Positions 51,693 to 61,261 of a stretch of DNA of 64,000 bases are shown piece after piece. This DNA is from JAWKJY01 sp041393535 (GTDB lineage: Bacteria; Actinomycetota; Thermoleophilia; Gaiellales; Gaiellaceae). Each line of letters begins with the position of its first letter. Position 1 is the first letter of the stretch. The stretch lies in the NCBI GenBank assembly GCA_041393535.1, contig JAWKJY010000001.1, forward strand, positions 372,001 to 436,000, given 5' to 3'. The translations under genes were made by a program, and so were the position numbers. The notes beneath the pieces are model-generated. The model was not told where the DNA came from and ran no database searches. It saw nothing but the letters and a program-made list of their open reading frames with translations.

Positions 51693-52717
51693 AGCTTCAC
51701 CCGCGGGTCGATCGCGACGTAGAGCAGGTCGACGACGAGGAACGCGAAGACGGAGATCGCTCCCGAGGCGAGCACGAAGCCCTGCACGGCCGGGTAGTCG
51801 CTCTGCCCGATCGCGTTGGCGGCGTACTGGGCGGCGCCCTGCCAGGAGAAGACGACCTCGACGAGGACGGCGCCGCCGAGCAGGACGGTGAAGAGGATCC
51901 CCGTCAGGGTCACGACGGGAGGCAGCGATGCGCGAAGCGCGTAGCGGCGCAGCCGCGAGAGCGGCAGCCCGCAGGCGCGGCCGAAGCGGATGTAGTCGGC
52001 GTCGAGCACCTCGAGCATCGCCGACCGTGTCAGCCGGGAGATCGGCGCGGCGAGCAGCAGCCCGAGCGTGATCGTCGGCAGCGCGACGTGACCGACGGCC
52101 GTCTTCAGTGCGGCGGGGTTGCCCGTGAAGATCGCGTCCCAGACGGCTGCGCCGGTCACGTGCTCGAGGCCGTGGTCGTCGTTGCCCATCTGGCCGTTCG
52201 CGCCGGGCGCCCAGCCGAGCTTGTAGAAGAACACGTACAGCAGGATGATCCCCAGCCAGAAGTCGGGCAGCGACAGGAAGAAGAAGCTGACGCCGTTCAC
52301 GGCGCGGTCGCCTGCCCGGCCCTTGCGGCGCGCCGCGAACATGCCGGAGCCGATCCCGACGATCAGCGCGAAGACGAGCGCGAAGACGATCAGCTCGAGC
52401 GTGATCGGCAGCTTGTCCGCGAGGTCGCGCGCGACGGTGTTGCCGGTGAAGATCGACTCGCCGAAGTCGAGCGTCACGGCGTCGCCGAGGTAGCGGACGT
52501 ACTGCTCTCCGAGCGGGGCGTTCGTTCCGAGTTGCTCCTGGATCCCCGCGATCACCTCCGGGTCAGCGAACTGCCCGGCGATCTGGTACGCGGGGTCGCC
52601 GCCAGCGATCCGGGTCACGAAGAACGTGATCGTGACGACGCCGAAGAGCAGCGGGACCATGAACACGACCCGCCGGGCGAGCAGCGGGAGCAGGCGCGTC
52701 TCGAGCAGGCGTCCCAT
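51689..52717 (-). CDS. peptide/nickel-type ABC transporter permease (DppB-like)
   Basis: Permease of 342 residues. The N-terminus (RLLPLLARRVVFMVPLLFGV), the large periplasmic loop (GGDPAYQIAGQFADPEVIAG), LPDFWLGIILLYVFFYKLGW, the EAA loop (FGRACGLPLSRLRRYALRAS) and VLVEVVFSWQGAAQYAANAI are as in DppB. ATG 52717 has no ribosome site. TATACA lies 13 bases before it (52731-52736). The gene overlaps the DppC-like gene. The two ATPase genes lie three kilobases away on the same strand, and two candidate binding proteins on the other, so the transporter is split over three operons. Confidence 0.9.
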   Translation of the reverse strand: MGRLLETRLLPLLARRVVFMVPLLFGVVTITFFVTRIAGGDPAYQIAGQFADPEVIAGIQEQLGTNAPLGEQYVRYLGDAVTLDFGESIFTGNTVARDLADKLPITLELIVFALVFALIVGIGSGMFAARRKGRAGDRAVNGVSFFFLSLPDFWLGIILLYVFFYKLGWAPGANGQMGNDDHGLEHVTGAAVWDAIFTGNPAALKTAVGHVALPTITLGLLLAAPISRLTRSAMLEVLDADYIRFGRACGLPLSRLRRYALRASLPPVVTLTGILFTVLLGGAVLVEVVFSWQGAAQYAANAIGQSDYPAVQGFVLASGAISVFAFLVVDLLYVAIDPRVKL

Positions 52718-52730
52718 GCGTGGCGGCGAC

Positions 52731-52736
52731 TGTATA
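52731..52736 (-). promoter_or_regulatory. TATACA box before the DppB-like gene
   Basis: GGTATACAG occurs here and, on the same strand, nine bases before the DppD-like gene (57528-57533). It may be a -10 box for nearly leaderless mRNA, or a shared operator, since GTATAC is a palindrome. Confidence 0.45.
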
Positions 52737-52821
52737 CCGCGCCCGGCCGGGTGGGCAAGGCCGCGGCAGGCAGGCGGCGCGGCAGGCCCCGGAGGCGCGG
52801 GGCCCGCCGCGCCGGCGCCGG

Positions 52822-53253
52822 CTACCCGGCCAGCGCGCCCGTGTCGAAGTACCCGCGGCCGCCCGTGACGCGCCCGTCGCGGAGGTTCATCACGTCGCAG
52901 GCGCGGATCTCGACGGCCTTGCCGGACGGTCGGATGTCCGTGCCGTCCGGGCCGTGCATCGGGCCCGTGTTGGTGCCGCGAACGACGTACTCGGCGATCA
53001 CCCACTCCTTCCCGTCGGCGCTCGTGCCCTCGATCATGTTGAGGATCTCGACCTTGCCGTCGGGGAACGCGGTCAGCCACGACTTGTACTCGGCCTGGAG
53101 CCCTTCGCGGCCCTCGAAGAACCGGCCGCTGGGCACCTCCTGCCAGCGCAGATCCTCGTGCACGTAGTCGTTCGCGCGCTCGAACTCGCGGTCGTTGAAC
53201 GCCTCGAACGTGATCCTCACGCGGTCGGAGTTGGAGAGCTGCTGCTCGCCCAT
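52822..53253 (-). CDS. SnoaL-like (NTF2-fold) protein
   Basis: Protein of 143 residues of the SnoaL-like polyketide-cyclase/ester-cyclase group. DRVRITFEAFNDREFERAND, YVHEDLRWQEVPSGRFFEGR, and GKAVEIRACDVMNLRDGRVT match the family. These small cone-shaped domains catalyse cyclisation, isomerisation or act as steroid isomerase-like enzymes in catabolism. AGGAGGCAGACG precedes the ATG at 53253. The gene is divergent from the xanthine-dehydrogenase-like gene. CATAAT at 53283-53288 is a likely -10 box. Confidence 0.82.
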   Translation of the reverse strand: MGEQQLSNSDRVRITFEAFNDREFERANDYVHEDLRWQEVPSGRFFEGREGLQAEYKSWLTAFPDGKVEILNMIEGTSADGKEWVIAEYVVRGTNTGPMHGPDGTDIRPSGKAVEIRACDVMNLRDGRVTGGRGYFDTGALAG

Positions 53254-53326
53254 CGTCTGCCTCCTGGGTCGGGTGGGGCCGCATTATGCGGATCGTCGGG
53301 TGCCGACGCGAGCCAGCGGCGAGGCC

Positions 53327-53332
53327 TATGAT
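53327..53332 (+). promoter_or_regulatory. -10 box for leaderless oxidoreductase mRNA
   Basis: TATGAT, eight bases before the ATG at 53341, with no ribosome site. Confidence 0.45.
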
Positions 53333-53340
53333 CCGCCGCC

Positions 53341-55719
53341 ATGTCGGGGCAGGAGACCCAGCCGGTGGTCGGCTCGTCCGTTCCCAAGCGGGACGGAGCG
53401 CGGTTCGTGACGGGCCGGATGACGTACACCGACGACGTCGTCGTGCCCGGGATGGCGCACGCGACCGTGCTGCGCAGCACCCAGGCGCACGCGCGGATCC
53501 GGGCGATCAGCACGGTCGCGGCCGCCGCGGCGCCGGGCGTGCTCGCGGTGCTCACGGGCGAGGACGCATCCCGCGTCGCCGGCCCGATCCCGCACTGGAT
53601 GAGCCCCGAGGCGGGCGGCGGCAATCACGCCGACGTCTGGTGCCTGGCCCGCGGCAAGGTGCTCTACGTCGGCCAGCCCGTCTGCGCCGTCGTCGCCGAG
53701 ACCCGCGCCGACGCCGACGCGGCCGCCTCCCTGATCGAGGTCGACTACGAGCCGCTCCCCGTCGTCCTCGACGCAGACGATGCGCTGCGCCCGGACGCTC
53801 CCCGCCTGTACGACGGCTGGCCCGACAACGTGATCGAGCGCGGCCGCTTCGAGGACGGCGACGTCCCGGCCGCCTTCGCCGGGGCCGCGCACGTGCTGGA
53901 GGACGAGATCCGGATCCAGCGGTACACGAGCGCGCCGATGGAGCCGCGCTGCTACGTGGCCGACTGGGACGACCGGGCAGGCCGGCTGACCGTCCACGGC
54001 ACGTTCCAGAACCCGCACATCGTCCGTGGCGTCCTCGCCGGCGCGATGCGCGTCCCCGAGAACGCGGTCCGCGTGATCGCGCCGACGATCGGGGGCGGCT
54101 TCGGCCTGAAGATGCACGGCCACGCAGAGGAGACGCTCGTCTGCGTCCTGTCGCGCGTCGTCGGGCGCCCGGTCAAGTGGGTGGAGAGCCGCAAGGAGTG
54201 CTTCCTGATCAGCGGCCGCGAGCAGCGCCACCGCTTCCGCGTCGCGTTCGACGACGACGGCGTCGTCAGCGGCCTCGAGGTCGACGTCGTCGGCAACGTC
54301 GGCGCCCTGCAGGCGCTGTCCAGCTGGGGGATGGTGTTCGTCGCGGCGCTGACGTTCCCGGCCGGCTACCGGATCCCGAACGTGCGTGTCGACTTCGCGA
54401 TCGTGGCCACCAACAAGGGGATCTGGAACGGTGCGCGCGGCTACGGCAAGGAGGCGACGAACCTCTGCATGGAGCGGATCATGGATCTCGTCGCCGCCAG
54501 GCTCGGGCTCGATCCAGCGGTCGTGCGGGAACGGAACCTGATCCGCCGCGACGAGTTCCCGTACCGGACGATCGCGGGGCTCCTGATCGACTCCGGCGAC
54601 TACCACGCGGCGCTGCGCCAGACGCTCGACCTGCTCGGCTACGAGCGCTGGCGCGACGTGCAGGCGGCGGCGCGCCGCGAGGGCCGGCTGCTCGGCGTCG
54701 GCATCGCCTACGAGCTGACGCCGGAGGGCGCCGACATCCCCGACACGATCGTCGGCGGCTACGACACGAGCACCGTCAAGATGGGCCCGGACGGAGCCGT
54801 GACCGTCCTGACCGGCGTGACCAGTCCCGGCGGCGGCAACGACACGGGGATCGCGCAGATCGTCGCCGGCGAGCTCGGGATCGACCCGGCCGCGATCCTC
54901 GTCATCCAGGGCGACACCGACGCCTGCCCGTACGGGTTCGGGAACTACTCGGGCCGGAGCATGCTCGTCGGCGGCGGCTCGGCGGCGCTCGCGGCCCGCG
55001 ACATCGCCGACCGGCTGCGCCGTGTCGCCGGAGCGATGCTCGAGGCGGACGCCGACGACGTCGAGCTCGCCGACGGCCAGGCACGCGTCCGCGGCGATCG
55101 CAGCCGCAGCCTGCCGCTGCGCAACGTCGCCTACGCCGTCTACACGCTGGCGTTCGCGACGGCCAGCATGGTCGAGCCGCCGCTCGAGTCGACCAAGACG
55201 TACAAGCCGGGCAACATCGACCACACGCCGGACGAGAAGGGGCGGATCAACCCGTACCCGACGTACTCCAACGGCGCCTACGCCGCGGTCGTCGAGATCG
55301 ACCCGGAGACCGGCAAGACCATGATCCTCGACCTCGCGGCCGTCCACGACTGCGGCACGGTCGTGAACCCCGCGCTCGTCGAGGGGCAGATGCAGGGCGG
55401 GATCGCGATGGGCGTCGGCGCCGCGCTGAGCGAGCACCAGCGCTACGACGCCGAGGGGCGCCCGCTGAACGACCGTTTCAAGACGTACCTGCTGGCGCGT
55501 GCCGGCGACCTGCCGTCGATCAAGCTCGGCCACCAGGTGACGCCGAGCCCGTTCACGCTGCTCGGCACGAAGGGCGCAGGCGAGGCGTCCGTCGGCGGGT
55601 CGCTGGCCGCGGTCGCCAACGCGGTCTCCGACGCGCTGGCGCCGCTCGGCGTGACGATCCGGGACTTCCCGCTCGACCCGCCGCGCGTCCTGGGCGCGAT
55701 CCGGTCGGCCTCGCGCTAG
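53341..55719 (+). CDS. xanthine dehydrogenase family molybdopterin-binding subunit (large subunit)
   Basis: Protein of 792 residues. GKVLYVGQPVCAVVAETRAD and VIAPTIGGGFGLKMHGHAEE (Q/FGG-type loop) belong to the N-terminal domain. GIWNGARGYGKEATN is the active-site loop, TSPGGGNDTGIAQIVAGELG a cofactor loop, and TLLGTKGAGEASVGG holds the catalytic Glu. These subunits bind the molybdopterin-cytosine cofactor and hydroxylate aldehydes, heteroaromatic rings or CO. The FAD (medium) and iron-sulfur (small) subunits normally needed are not next to it, so partners must lie elsewhere. A leaderless start is likely. Confidence 0.88.
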   Translation: MSGQETQPVVGSSVPKRDGARFVTGRMTYTDDVVVPGMAHATVLRSTQAHARIRAISTVAAAAAPGVLAVLTGEDASRVAGPIPHWMSPEAGGGNHADVWCLARGKVLYVGQPVCAVVAETRADADAAASLIEVDYEPLPVVLDADDALRPDAPRLYDGWPDNVIERGRFEDGDVPAAFAGAAHVLEDEIRIQRYTSAPMEPRCYVADWDDRAGRLTVHGTFQNPHIVRGVLAGAMRVPENAVRVIAPTIGGGFGLKMHGHAEETLVCVLSRVVGRPVKWVESRKECFLISGREQRHRFRVAFDDDGVVSGLEVDVVGNVGALQALSSWGMVFVAALTFPAGYRIPNVRVDFAIVATNKGIWNGARGYGKEATNLCMERIMDLVAARLGLDPAVVRERNLIRRDEFPYRTIAGLLIDSGDYHAALRQTLDLLGYERWRDVQAAARREGRLLGVGIAYELTPEGADIPDTIVGGYDTSTVKMGPDGAVTVLTGVTSPGGGNDTGIAQIVAGELGIDPAAILVIQGDTDACPYGFGNYSGRSMLVGGGSAALAARDIADRLRRVAGAMLEADADDVELADGQARVRGDRSRSLPLRNVAYAVYTLAFATASMVEPPLESTKTYKPGNIDHTPDEKGRINPYPTYSNGAYAAVVEIDPETGKTMILDLAAVHDCGTVVNPALVEGQMQGGIAMGVGAALSEHQRYDAEGRPLNDRFKTYLLARAGDLPSIKLGHQVTPSPFTLLGTKGAGEASVGGSLAAVANAVSDALAPLGVTIRDFPLDPPRVLGAIRSASR

Positions 55720-55725
55720 CGGCGC

Positions 55726-56709
55726 TCAGCCGGCGCCGGGCACGTGGTGCTCGTGCCCGACGTGCACGCAGGCTGCCTCGTGGTCGGCCTCGGCGTGGGC
55801 GAGCGGCGGTTGCGCGGACTCGCACTCGGCGACGCGGAGCGGGCAGCGGGCCTGGAAGATGCAGCCGGCCGGCCGCTCGCCGACGCGCGCCTCGCCGGGC
55901 ACGGGCGCCGACTTCGGCGCCTGGTCGGGATCGAGCGGCAGTTCGGCGCCGAGCAGGAACTCCGTGTACGGGTGCTCCGGGTGGGAGAGCACGGCGTCGA
56001 CGGGCCCGATCTCGACGAGCCGGCCGAGGTACATGACGGCCACCCGGTCGCAGACCGTCCGGATCGTCGGCAGGTCGTGCGAGATCATCAGGTAGGTGAG
56101 CGCCAGCTCCTCCTGGAGCGAGACGAGCAGGCGCAGCACCTCGGCCCGCACGGACACGTCGAGCGAGGAGGTCGGCTCGTCGAGCACGACGACACGCGGC
56201 TCGGTCGCGAGCGCTCGCGCGATGTTGACCCGCTGCTGCTGGCCACCCGAGAGCTGGTGGGGCAGCCGCGTCTCGAGCGCCGGATCGAGCTGCACCTTCT
56301 CGAGCAGGTCGGCGACCCGGCGGCGAAGCTCGCTCCCGCGCAGATCGGTGTGGATCCGCAGTGGCTCGGCGATCGCCTCGCCGATGCGAACGCGCGGATC
56401 GAGCGACTCGTACGGCTCCTGGAAGACGATCTGCATGTCGCGCCGCCAGCGGCGCAGCTCCTCGCGGCCGGCGCCTCTGACGTCGCGGCCGAGCACCTCG
56501 ATCCGCCCCTCGTCGGCGGCGAGCAGCCCGAGCACGAGCCGGGCGACGGTCGACTTGCCCGAGCCGCTCTCGCCCACGAGGCCGAGCGTGCGGCCGGTCG
56601 GGACGCGGAAGCTCATGTCGTCGACGGCGACGACGTCGGGGTCGCCGCGGCGGCCCTTGAAGCGCTTGTGCAGGCCCTCGACGACGATCGCGTCCTCGCC
56701 CGCGCTCAC
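55726..56709 (-). CDS. ABC transporter ATP-binding protein (DppF/OppF-like)
   Basis: ATPase of 327 residues. Walker A is GESGSGKST, the Q-loop is in MQIVFQEPYESLDPR, the signature is LSGGQQQR and Walker B VVVLDEPTSSLD. The OppF-type C-terminal tail with cysteines (GCIFQARCPLRVAECESAQP) forms the iron-sulfur or structural knot of this family. GTG 56709 overlaps the DppD-like stop (GTGA). An unusual C-terminus rich in His (HVGHEHHVPGAG) may bind metal. Partner of the DppB/DppC-like permeases at 50.8-52.7 kb. Confidence 0.9.
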   Translation of the reverse strand: MSAGEDAIVVEGLHKRFKGRRGDPDVVAVDDMSFRVPTGRTLGLVGESGSGKSTVARLVLGLLAADEGRIEVLGRDVRGAGREELRRWRRDMQIVFQEPYESLDPRVRIGEAIAEPLRIHTDLRGSELRRRVADLLEKVQLDPALETRLPHQLSGGQQQRVNIARALATEPRVVVLDEPTSSLDVSVRAEVLRLLVSLQEELALTYLMISHDLPTIRTVCDRVAVMYLGRLVEIGPVDAVLSHPEHPYTEFLLGAELPLDPDQAPKSAPVPGEARVGERPAGCIFQARCPLRVAECESAQPPLAHAEADHEAACVHVGHEHHVPGAG

Positions 56710-57518
56710 CGGGGCCTCCCCGTGCGGATGTCCTCGAGCCGCGAGGCTGCGACCAGGTGACGGGTGTAGTCGTCGGCGGGCGAGCGCAGCACCGCCCGCT
56801 TGTCGCCCTGCTCGACGACGACCCCGTCGTTCATCACGGAGACCGACTGGCAGTACTGCGCCACGATCCCGAGGTCGTGCGTGATCATCAGCACGGTCAG
56901 CCCGAGATCGCGCTGGAGCTGCGCGAGCAGCTCGAGGATCTGACGCTGGATCGTCGCGTCGAGCCCGGTCGTCGGCTCGTCGGCGATCAGCACGGTCGGC
57001 TCGCAGAGCAGCGCCGTCGCGATCACGACGCGCTGCGCCATGCCGCCGGAGAGCTCGTGCGGGTAGGCCCGCGCCACCCGGTCGGGGTCGGGGATCCCGG
57101 CGAGCGCGAGCTGGGAGCGGATCCGCTCGCGCAGCGCGGACTTGGGGAGCTCGAGGTGCGCGTCGAGGACGTTCGCCATCTGGCTCTCGACGCTGAGCAT
57201 CGGGTAGAGCGCCGTCCGCGGGTTCTGGAAGACCATCCCGATCTCCGGGCCGCGTACCTGGCGCATCGCGCGCTCGTCGAGGGCGAGCAGGTCGCGGCCG
57301 CGCAGGAGCACGCGACCGGCGGTCACCCGGCCGCCGGTGGGGAGCAGGCCCATGACGGCGCGCGCGGTCATCGACTTGCCCGAGCCGGTCTCGCCGACGA
57401 GCCCGGTCATCGCGCCGGGCGCGAGGTCGACGGAGACGCCGCGCAGGATCTGCGAGACGCCGCGGCGTGAGGTGATCTCGACGTGCAGGTCGACGACCGA
57501 CAGGATCGGCTCGCTCAT
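56706..57518 (-). CDS. ABC transporter ATP-binding protein (DppD/OppD-like)
   Basis: ATPase of 270 residues. Walker A GETGSGKS, MVFQNPRTALYPMLSV (Q-loop), LSGGMAQR signature and LIADEPTTGLD (Walker B), with the H-loop in LMITHDLGIVAQYC. It lacks the long cysteine tail common in OppD. It is the first gene of the two-ATPase operon. The start at 57518 has TATACA nine bases ahead (57528-57533) and no ribosome site. Confidence 0.9.
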   Translation of the reverse strand: MSEPILSVVDLHVEITSRRGVSQILRGVSVDLAPGAMTGLVGETGSGKSMTARAVMGLLPTGGRVTAGRVLLRGRDLLALDERAMRQVRGPEIGMVFQNPRTALYPMLSVESQMANVLDAHLELPKSALRERIRSQLALAGIPDPDRVARAYPHELSGGMAQRVVIATALLCEPTVLIADEPTTGLDATIQRQILELLAQLQRDLGLTVLMITHDLGIVAQYCQSVSVMNDGVVVEQGDKRAVLRSPADDYTRHLVAASRLEDIRTGRPR

Positions 57519-57527
57519 GAGTCCGTC

Positions 57528-57533
57528 TGTATA
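57528..57533 (-). promoter_or_regulatory. TATACA box before the DppD-like gene
   Basis: GGTATACAG, nine bases before the ATG, matches the sequence before the DppB-like gene. Confidence 0.45.
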
Positions 57534-57560
57534 CCCGGCCGCCGCCGAGGGGACAAGTCG

Positions 57561-57588
57561 CGCGTCCCCGGTCGAGATCCGGGACGCG
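57561..57588. other. hairpin in the divergent region
   Basis: CGCGTCCC and GGGACGCG pair around a short loop in the 173-base space between the divergent DppD-like and MFS genes. Its position upstream of both promoters suggests a binding site rather than a terminator. Confidence 0.3.
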
Positions 57589-57678
57589 GCCGCTCTCGCC
57601 CGTCCGCGGGTCGGGTCGGCGGCGACTCCCGGGCCGTCTCACGGGACGCGGCCGCCGGGGGTCGGAGCGGGGTGACTG

Positions 57679-57684
57679 TACGCT
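57679..57684 (+). promoter_or_regulatory. -10 box for leaderless MFS mRNA
   Basis: TACGCT with seven bases to the GTG at 57692 and no ribosome site. Confidence 0.4.
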
Positions 57685-57691
57685 GCGGCCC

Positions 57692-59225
57692 GTGCCGGGC
57701 ACCGACGCTCACCCCGTGGTGCCCTGGCAGCGCGTGATCCTCGCGATCTCGCTGGTCGGCGCGTTCGCGGTGAACGTCGATCAGGCTGCCGTGCCGGTCG
57801 CGAGCCCGGCGATCGGCGACGCGCTCGACGCGTCGCTCGAGGGCTGCAGTGGGTGAGCAACGCGTTCCTGCTGCCGCTCACCGTCCTGCTCGTCGCTGCC
57901 GGAGCGATCTCCGACCGCTTCGGTCGACCGCGGGTGCTGCTGCTCGGGCTCGTGCTCTTCGCCGCGGGTGCGGCGGGCTGCTCGGCGGCCGGGTCGATCG
58001 GGCTGCTGCTCGGGATGCGCGCCTCGAGGGGCTCGGTGCGGCGCTGGTCGTGCCGACGACGATCGCGGCGCTGCGGGGCGCGTTCGCCGGGCCGCGGCTC
58101 GGCTTCGCGCTCGGCCTCTGGCTGGCCGCTGCGCTCGGTGGCGCCGCGACCGGGCCGGTGATCGGTGGGCTCCTGATCGCGGGCTTCTCCTGGCGCGCGG
58201 TCTTCTGGCCGCAGGTCGCGCTCGGCCTCGTGGCGACGCTGCTCGCCTTGCCCGTGGTGCGGGATCGAGGCGGGCGCCGCTCCGAGGTGTCGGTCCGGCT
58301 CGGTGGTCTCGCCGTGGTCGCGCTCGCGCTCGCCGCGCTCGTCGCGGGTCTGATCCGGGCCGGCGCCGCCGGCTGGGGTTCCGGCCAGGCGCTCGCGCCG
58401 ATCGGCGCCGGGGTCGGGTTGCTGGGCGCCGTCGCGTGGCTGGCGGCGCGGTCGGCTCGTCGCAGCGGCGTGCTCGGCGGCACCGACGTGGCCGGCCTGT
58501 CGGCCGGGCTGCTCGTCCTCGTGCTCGCGTTCGTCGGGAACGTCGGCGTCTACTTCCTCGTCTCGATCTGGCTGCAGCGGGTGGTGGGCCTGTCGCCGCT
58601 CGCCGCGGGCGTGCAGCTGCTGCCGACGGCCGGCCTGGCGGCGATCGCGAGCCCGCTCGGCGGCCGGCTCGTCGCGCGGCTCGGGCCCGAGCGTCCGCTC
58701 GCAGCCGGGCTGCTCCTCCAGATCGGGTCGCTGCTCGGCCTCGCCACGCTCGGCGGCGGATCGAGCTACGCGGACGCGCTGCCGTTCCTCGTCCTCTTCG
58801 GGCTGTCGGTCGCGCTGATCCCGACGGCGGCCTTCACGGTCGTGATGCGCAGCGTCGCGCCGGAGCGCAGCGGTCTCGCTTCGGGAGCGCAGACCTGCGC
58901 GCTCAACCTGGGCGCCGTCCTCTCGGTCGCCGTGCTCGGGACGATCGTCGCGTCCGCTGTTGCGGCCCGCTACGGCGACGCGCTGACGCAGGTCGGCCTG
59001 GGCGCGCACGTCCCGTCGGCGGCCGCGATCGCCGATGTCTCGCAGGGAATCGCCGAGGCGCCGGCGGGCGCGGGCGAGGCGACCCTCGCGGCGTTCCGGC
59101 AGGCGAGCGCCGCCGCGTTCTCGGGCGCGATGGGGCTCGCACTGCGTGTCGGGGCGGGCTTCGTCCTCGCCGCGCTCGCGGTCGTCGCGGCGCTCTCGCT
59201 CCAGCGACGCCGCTCCGCGATCTGA
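57692..59225 (+). CDS. MFS transporter, DHA2-type, frame broken twice
   Basis: Drug:H+ antiporter-like permease of about 512 residues with up to fourteen helices. The N-terminus runs in one frame (PWQRVILAISLVGAFAVNVD), continues as LQWVSNAFLLPLTVLLVAAG in another (break near 57842), and then ALEGLGAALVVPTTIAALRG in a third (break near 58020). Later PEAG-type and IPTAAFTVVMRSVAPERSGL regions are intact. The pattern VSNAFLLP resembles the DHA2 family (EmrB/QacA). TACGCT lies seven bases before GTG 57692. The break sites have no missing domain, so this is likely one functional gene. A possible exporter of a pathway product. Confidence 0.8.
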
Positions 59226-59338
59226 GGCTTCGGATCGGCGGCCGCGTTGCGCAGCGGCGAGTAATACCGTATAAACCAGCCACCGCGATCGGGGCACTGC
59301 GCGGCGTCAGGCGAGTCATCCGAGGAGGAGGGATCCAC

Positions 59339-61189
59339 ATGGACGCACCCGAGGCACCTGCCGGCGGGTCGGCCGACGAGGCGACGCCGGGCCTGCTCGA
59401 GCAGCGGATCGACCGGCGCAAGCTGCTCTCGCGGGCGGCGTTGCTCTTCGGCGGCGCGAGCCTTGCGAGCGTCGCTGCGGCCTGCGGCGGCGGCGATGAT
59501 GCCGCCCCGGCTCCCGCCCCGGAGCCCGCTGCGCCCGCGCCTGCTCCCCGCCCCGGAGCCCGCCGCTCCGCCCCGGCCCCGGAGCCGGCGGCGCCCGCCC
59601 CCGAGCCGGCCGCACCAGCACCCGAGCCGGCCGCCCCTGCCCAGAGCCGGCGCCTGCGCCCGAGCCGGCGCCGGCCGTCCCGGCCGAGCTGATCGTCGCG
59701 ATGGCCGGGCCCGTGCTCGCGATCAACCCCGACGGCCCCGGCCAGAACAACCTCCCGTCGGTCGCCGCCTGGCAGGCCGCCTACGACAGCCTGGTCGACT
59801 TCCAGCTGCCGACGAGCTTGGACGCGCTCAAGGCCGCCACGGCCGCCGGCACGATCGCCGTCACCAACGAGCTCGCCGAGACCACCTCCGTCTCCGACGA
59901 CGGCCTGACCGTTACCTACAACCTCGTCCAGGGCGCGAAGAGCTCCGCGGGGAACGAGCTGACGAGCGCCGACGTCCTCTGGTCGCTCGAGAAGTCGATC
60001 GCCGGGGCCGCCACGGGCGCGTTCGTGCTCGGGTTCATCGGCGGGCTCGCCGACGTCAAGCAGCTCGCGGCCGTCGACGACCACACCGTCACCTGCACCC
60101 TCCAGGCCCCGAACCCGCTCCACTTCCTCGGCGTCGGCTGGGGCTGGCCGGTGATCTACGACTCGGCCGAGGTCAAGAAGAACGCGACCGCCGAGGACCC
60201 GTACGCGAACGAGTGGCTGAACAAGAACGCCGTCGGCTTCGGCCCGTACGCGATCACGAGCGCCAGCGCGGGCGGCGAGGAGTACGTGTTCGAGCTGCGG
60301 CCCGACTACTACGGCCCCAAGCCTGCGTTCACGAAGGTCACGCAGAAGGGCATCACCGAGGGCGCGCAGCGGCTGCAGCTGCTGATCAAGGGCGAGGTGC
60401 AGTTCGCCGGCGAGCTGACGCCGCTGCAGCTCGACGAGGTCGAGGGCTCGGACGGCAACTACGTCCAGACCGTCGCCGACACGACCACCGCCTACCTCGC
60501 GCTCACCTACAAGCCGCCGTTCGACGCGAAGGAAGTCCGGCAGGCGATCGCAAAGGCGCTGCCCTACGACGACATCATCGCGACCGTCTTCCGTGGCCGC
60601 GCGCAGCCGATGAAGTCGATCCTCGCCCCGTTCAGCGGAGGGCTACACGGAGGAGTTCGGCTACAGCCAGGACAAGGAGGCCGCCGCGTCCGTCCTGCAG
60701 GGCCTGAAGGGCGGCCTGACGCTCGCCTACGCCGAGGGCCTGCCGGTCGACGAGCAGATCGCGATCCTCGTCCAGGGCGCGATGAAGGAGGTCGGGTTCG
60801 ATCTCAAGATCGAGAAGCAGCCGCGCGCCAAGTTCGACCAGCGCAAGTACGCGAAGAAGGGCGAGCTGCAGTTCTTCGTCGACAACCTGGACACGCCGGG
60901 CATCCCGACGCCGGACTACTACTTCGGCATCTACGCCGCGGCCCAGGGCTTCCTGAACTTCTTCGGCTACACGAACCCCGCCGTCGACGCGCTGTTCCCG
61001 CAGCTCGCCGACCCGGCCAAGCGCGCGGACGCGATCAAGGAGGGCCAGCGGATCCTCCAGGAGGACCTGATCGTCCACACGCTGGCCTACACGGGCAAGC
61101 AGTACGGCCTCGCGAAGGGCATCCAGATCCCGTCCGGCCACACGGGCAACCAGCTCGTGCAGTGGCAGGACCTGATCGCCACGGCCTAG
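59339..61189 (+). CDS. ABC transporter substrate-binding lipoprotein (family 5), frame broken twice or more
   Basis: Solute-binding protein of about 615 residues. Twin-Arg lipoprotein signal (IDRRKLLSRAALLFGGASLA, then AAACGGG), an Ala-Pro-Glu repeat linker, then the periplasmic binding fold: VSDDGLTVTYNLVQGAKSSA, GNELTSADVLWSLEKSIAGA, NAVGFGPYAITSASAGGEEY, and after a break VLQGLKGGLTLAYAEGLPVD. The frame moves near 59640 (in the linker) and near 60640. The family binds peptides, opines or nickel; it probably feeds the Dpp-type transporter of this cluster. GGAGGAGGG supports the ATG. A near-palindrome (ATACCGTAT) lies 70 bases upstream. Confidence 0.82.
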
Positions 61190-61220
61190 CGCGCACGGAG
61201 CAGGGGACGACGCAGTGACC

Positions 61221-61247
61221 GGCCCCGGCGGCGAAGCCGCCGGGGCC
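61221..61247. terminator. 12-bp GC-rich hairpin between binding protein and cupin genes
   Basis: GGCCCCGGCGGC and GCCGCCGGGGCC pair exactly with a GAA loop, 31 bases past the stop of the binding-protein gene and just before the next ribosome site. Closely related to the stem at 19972-20006. It may reduce read-through or stabilise the upstream mRNA. Confidence 0.5.
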
Positions 61248-61261
61248 AGTGCAGGAGGACG

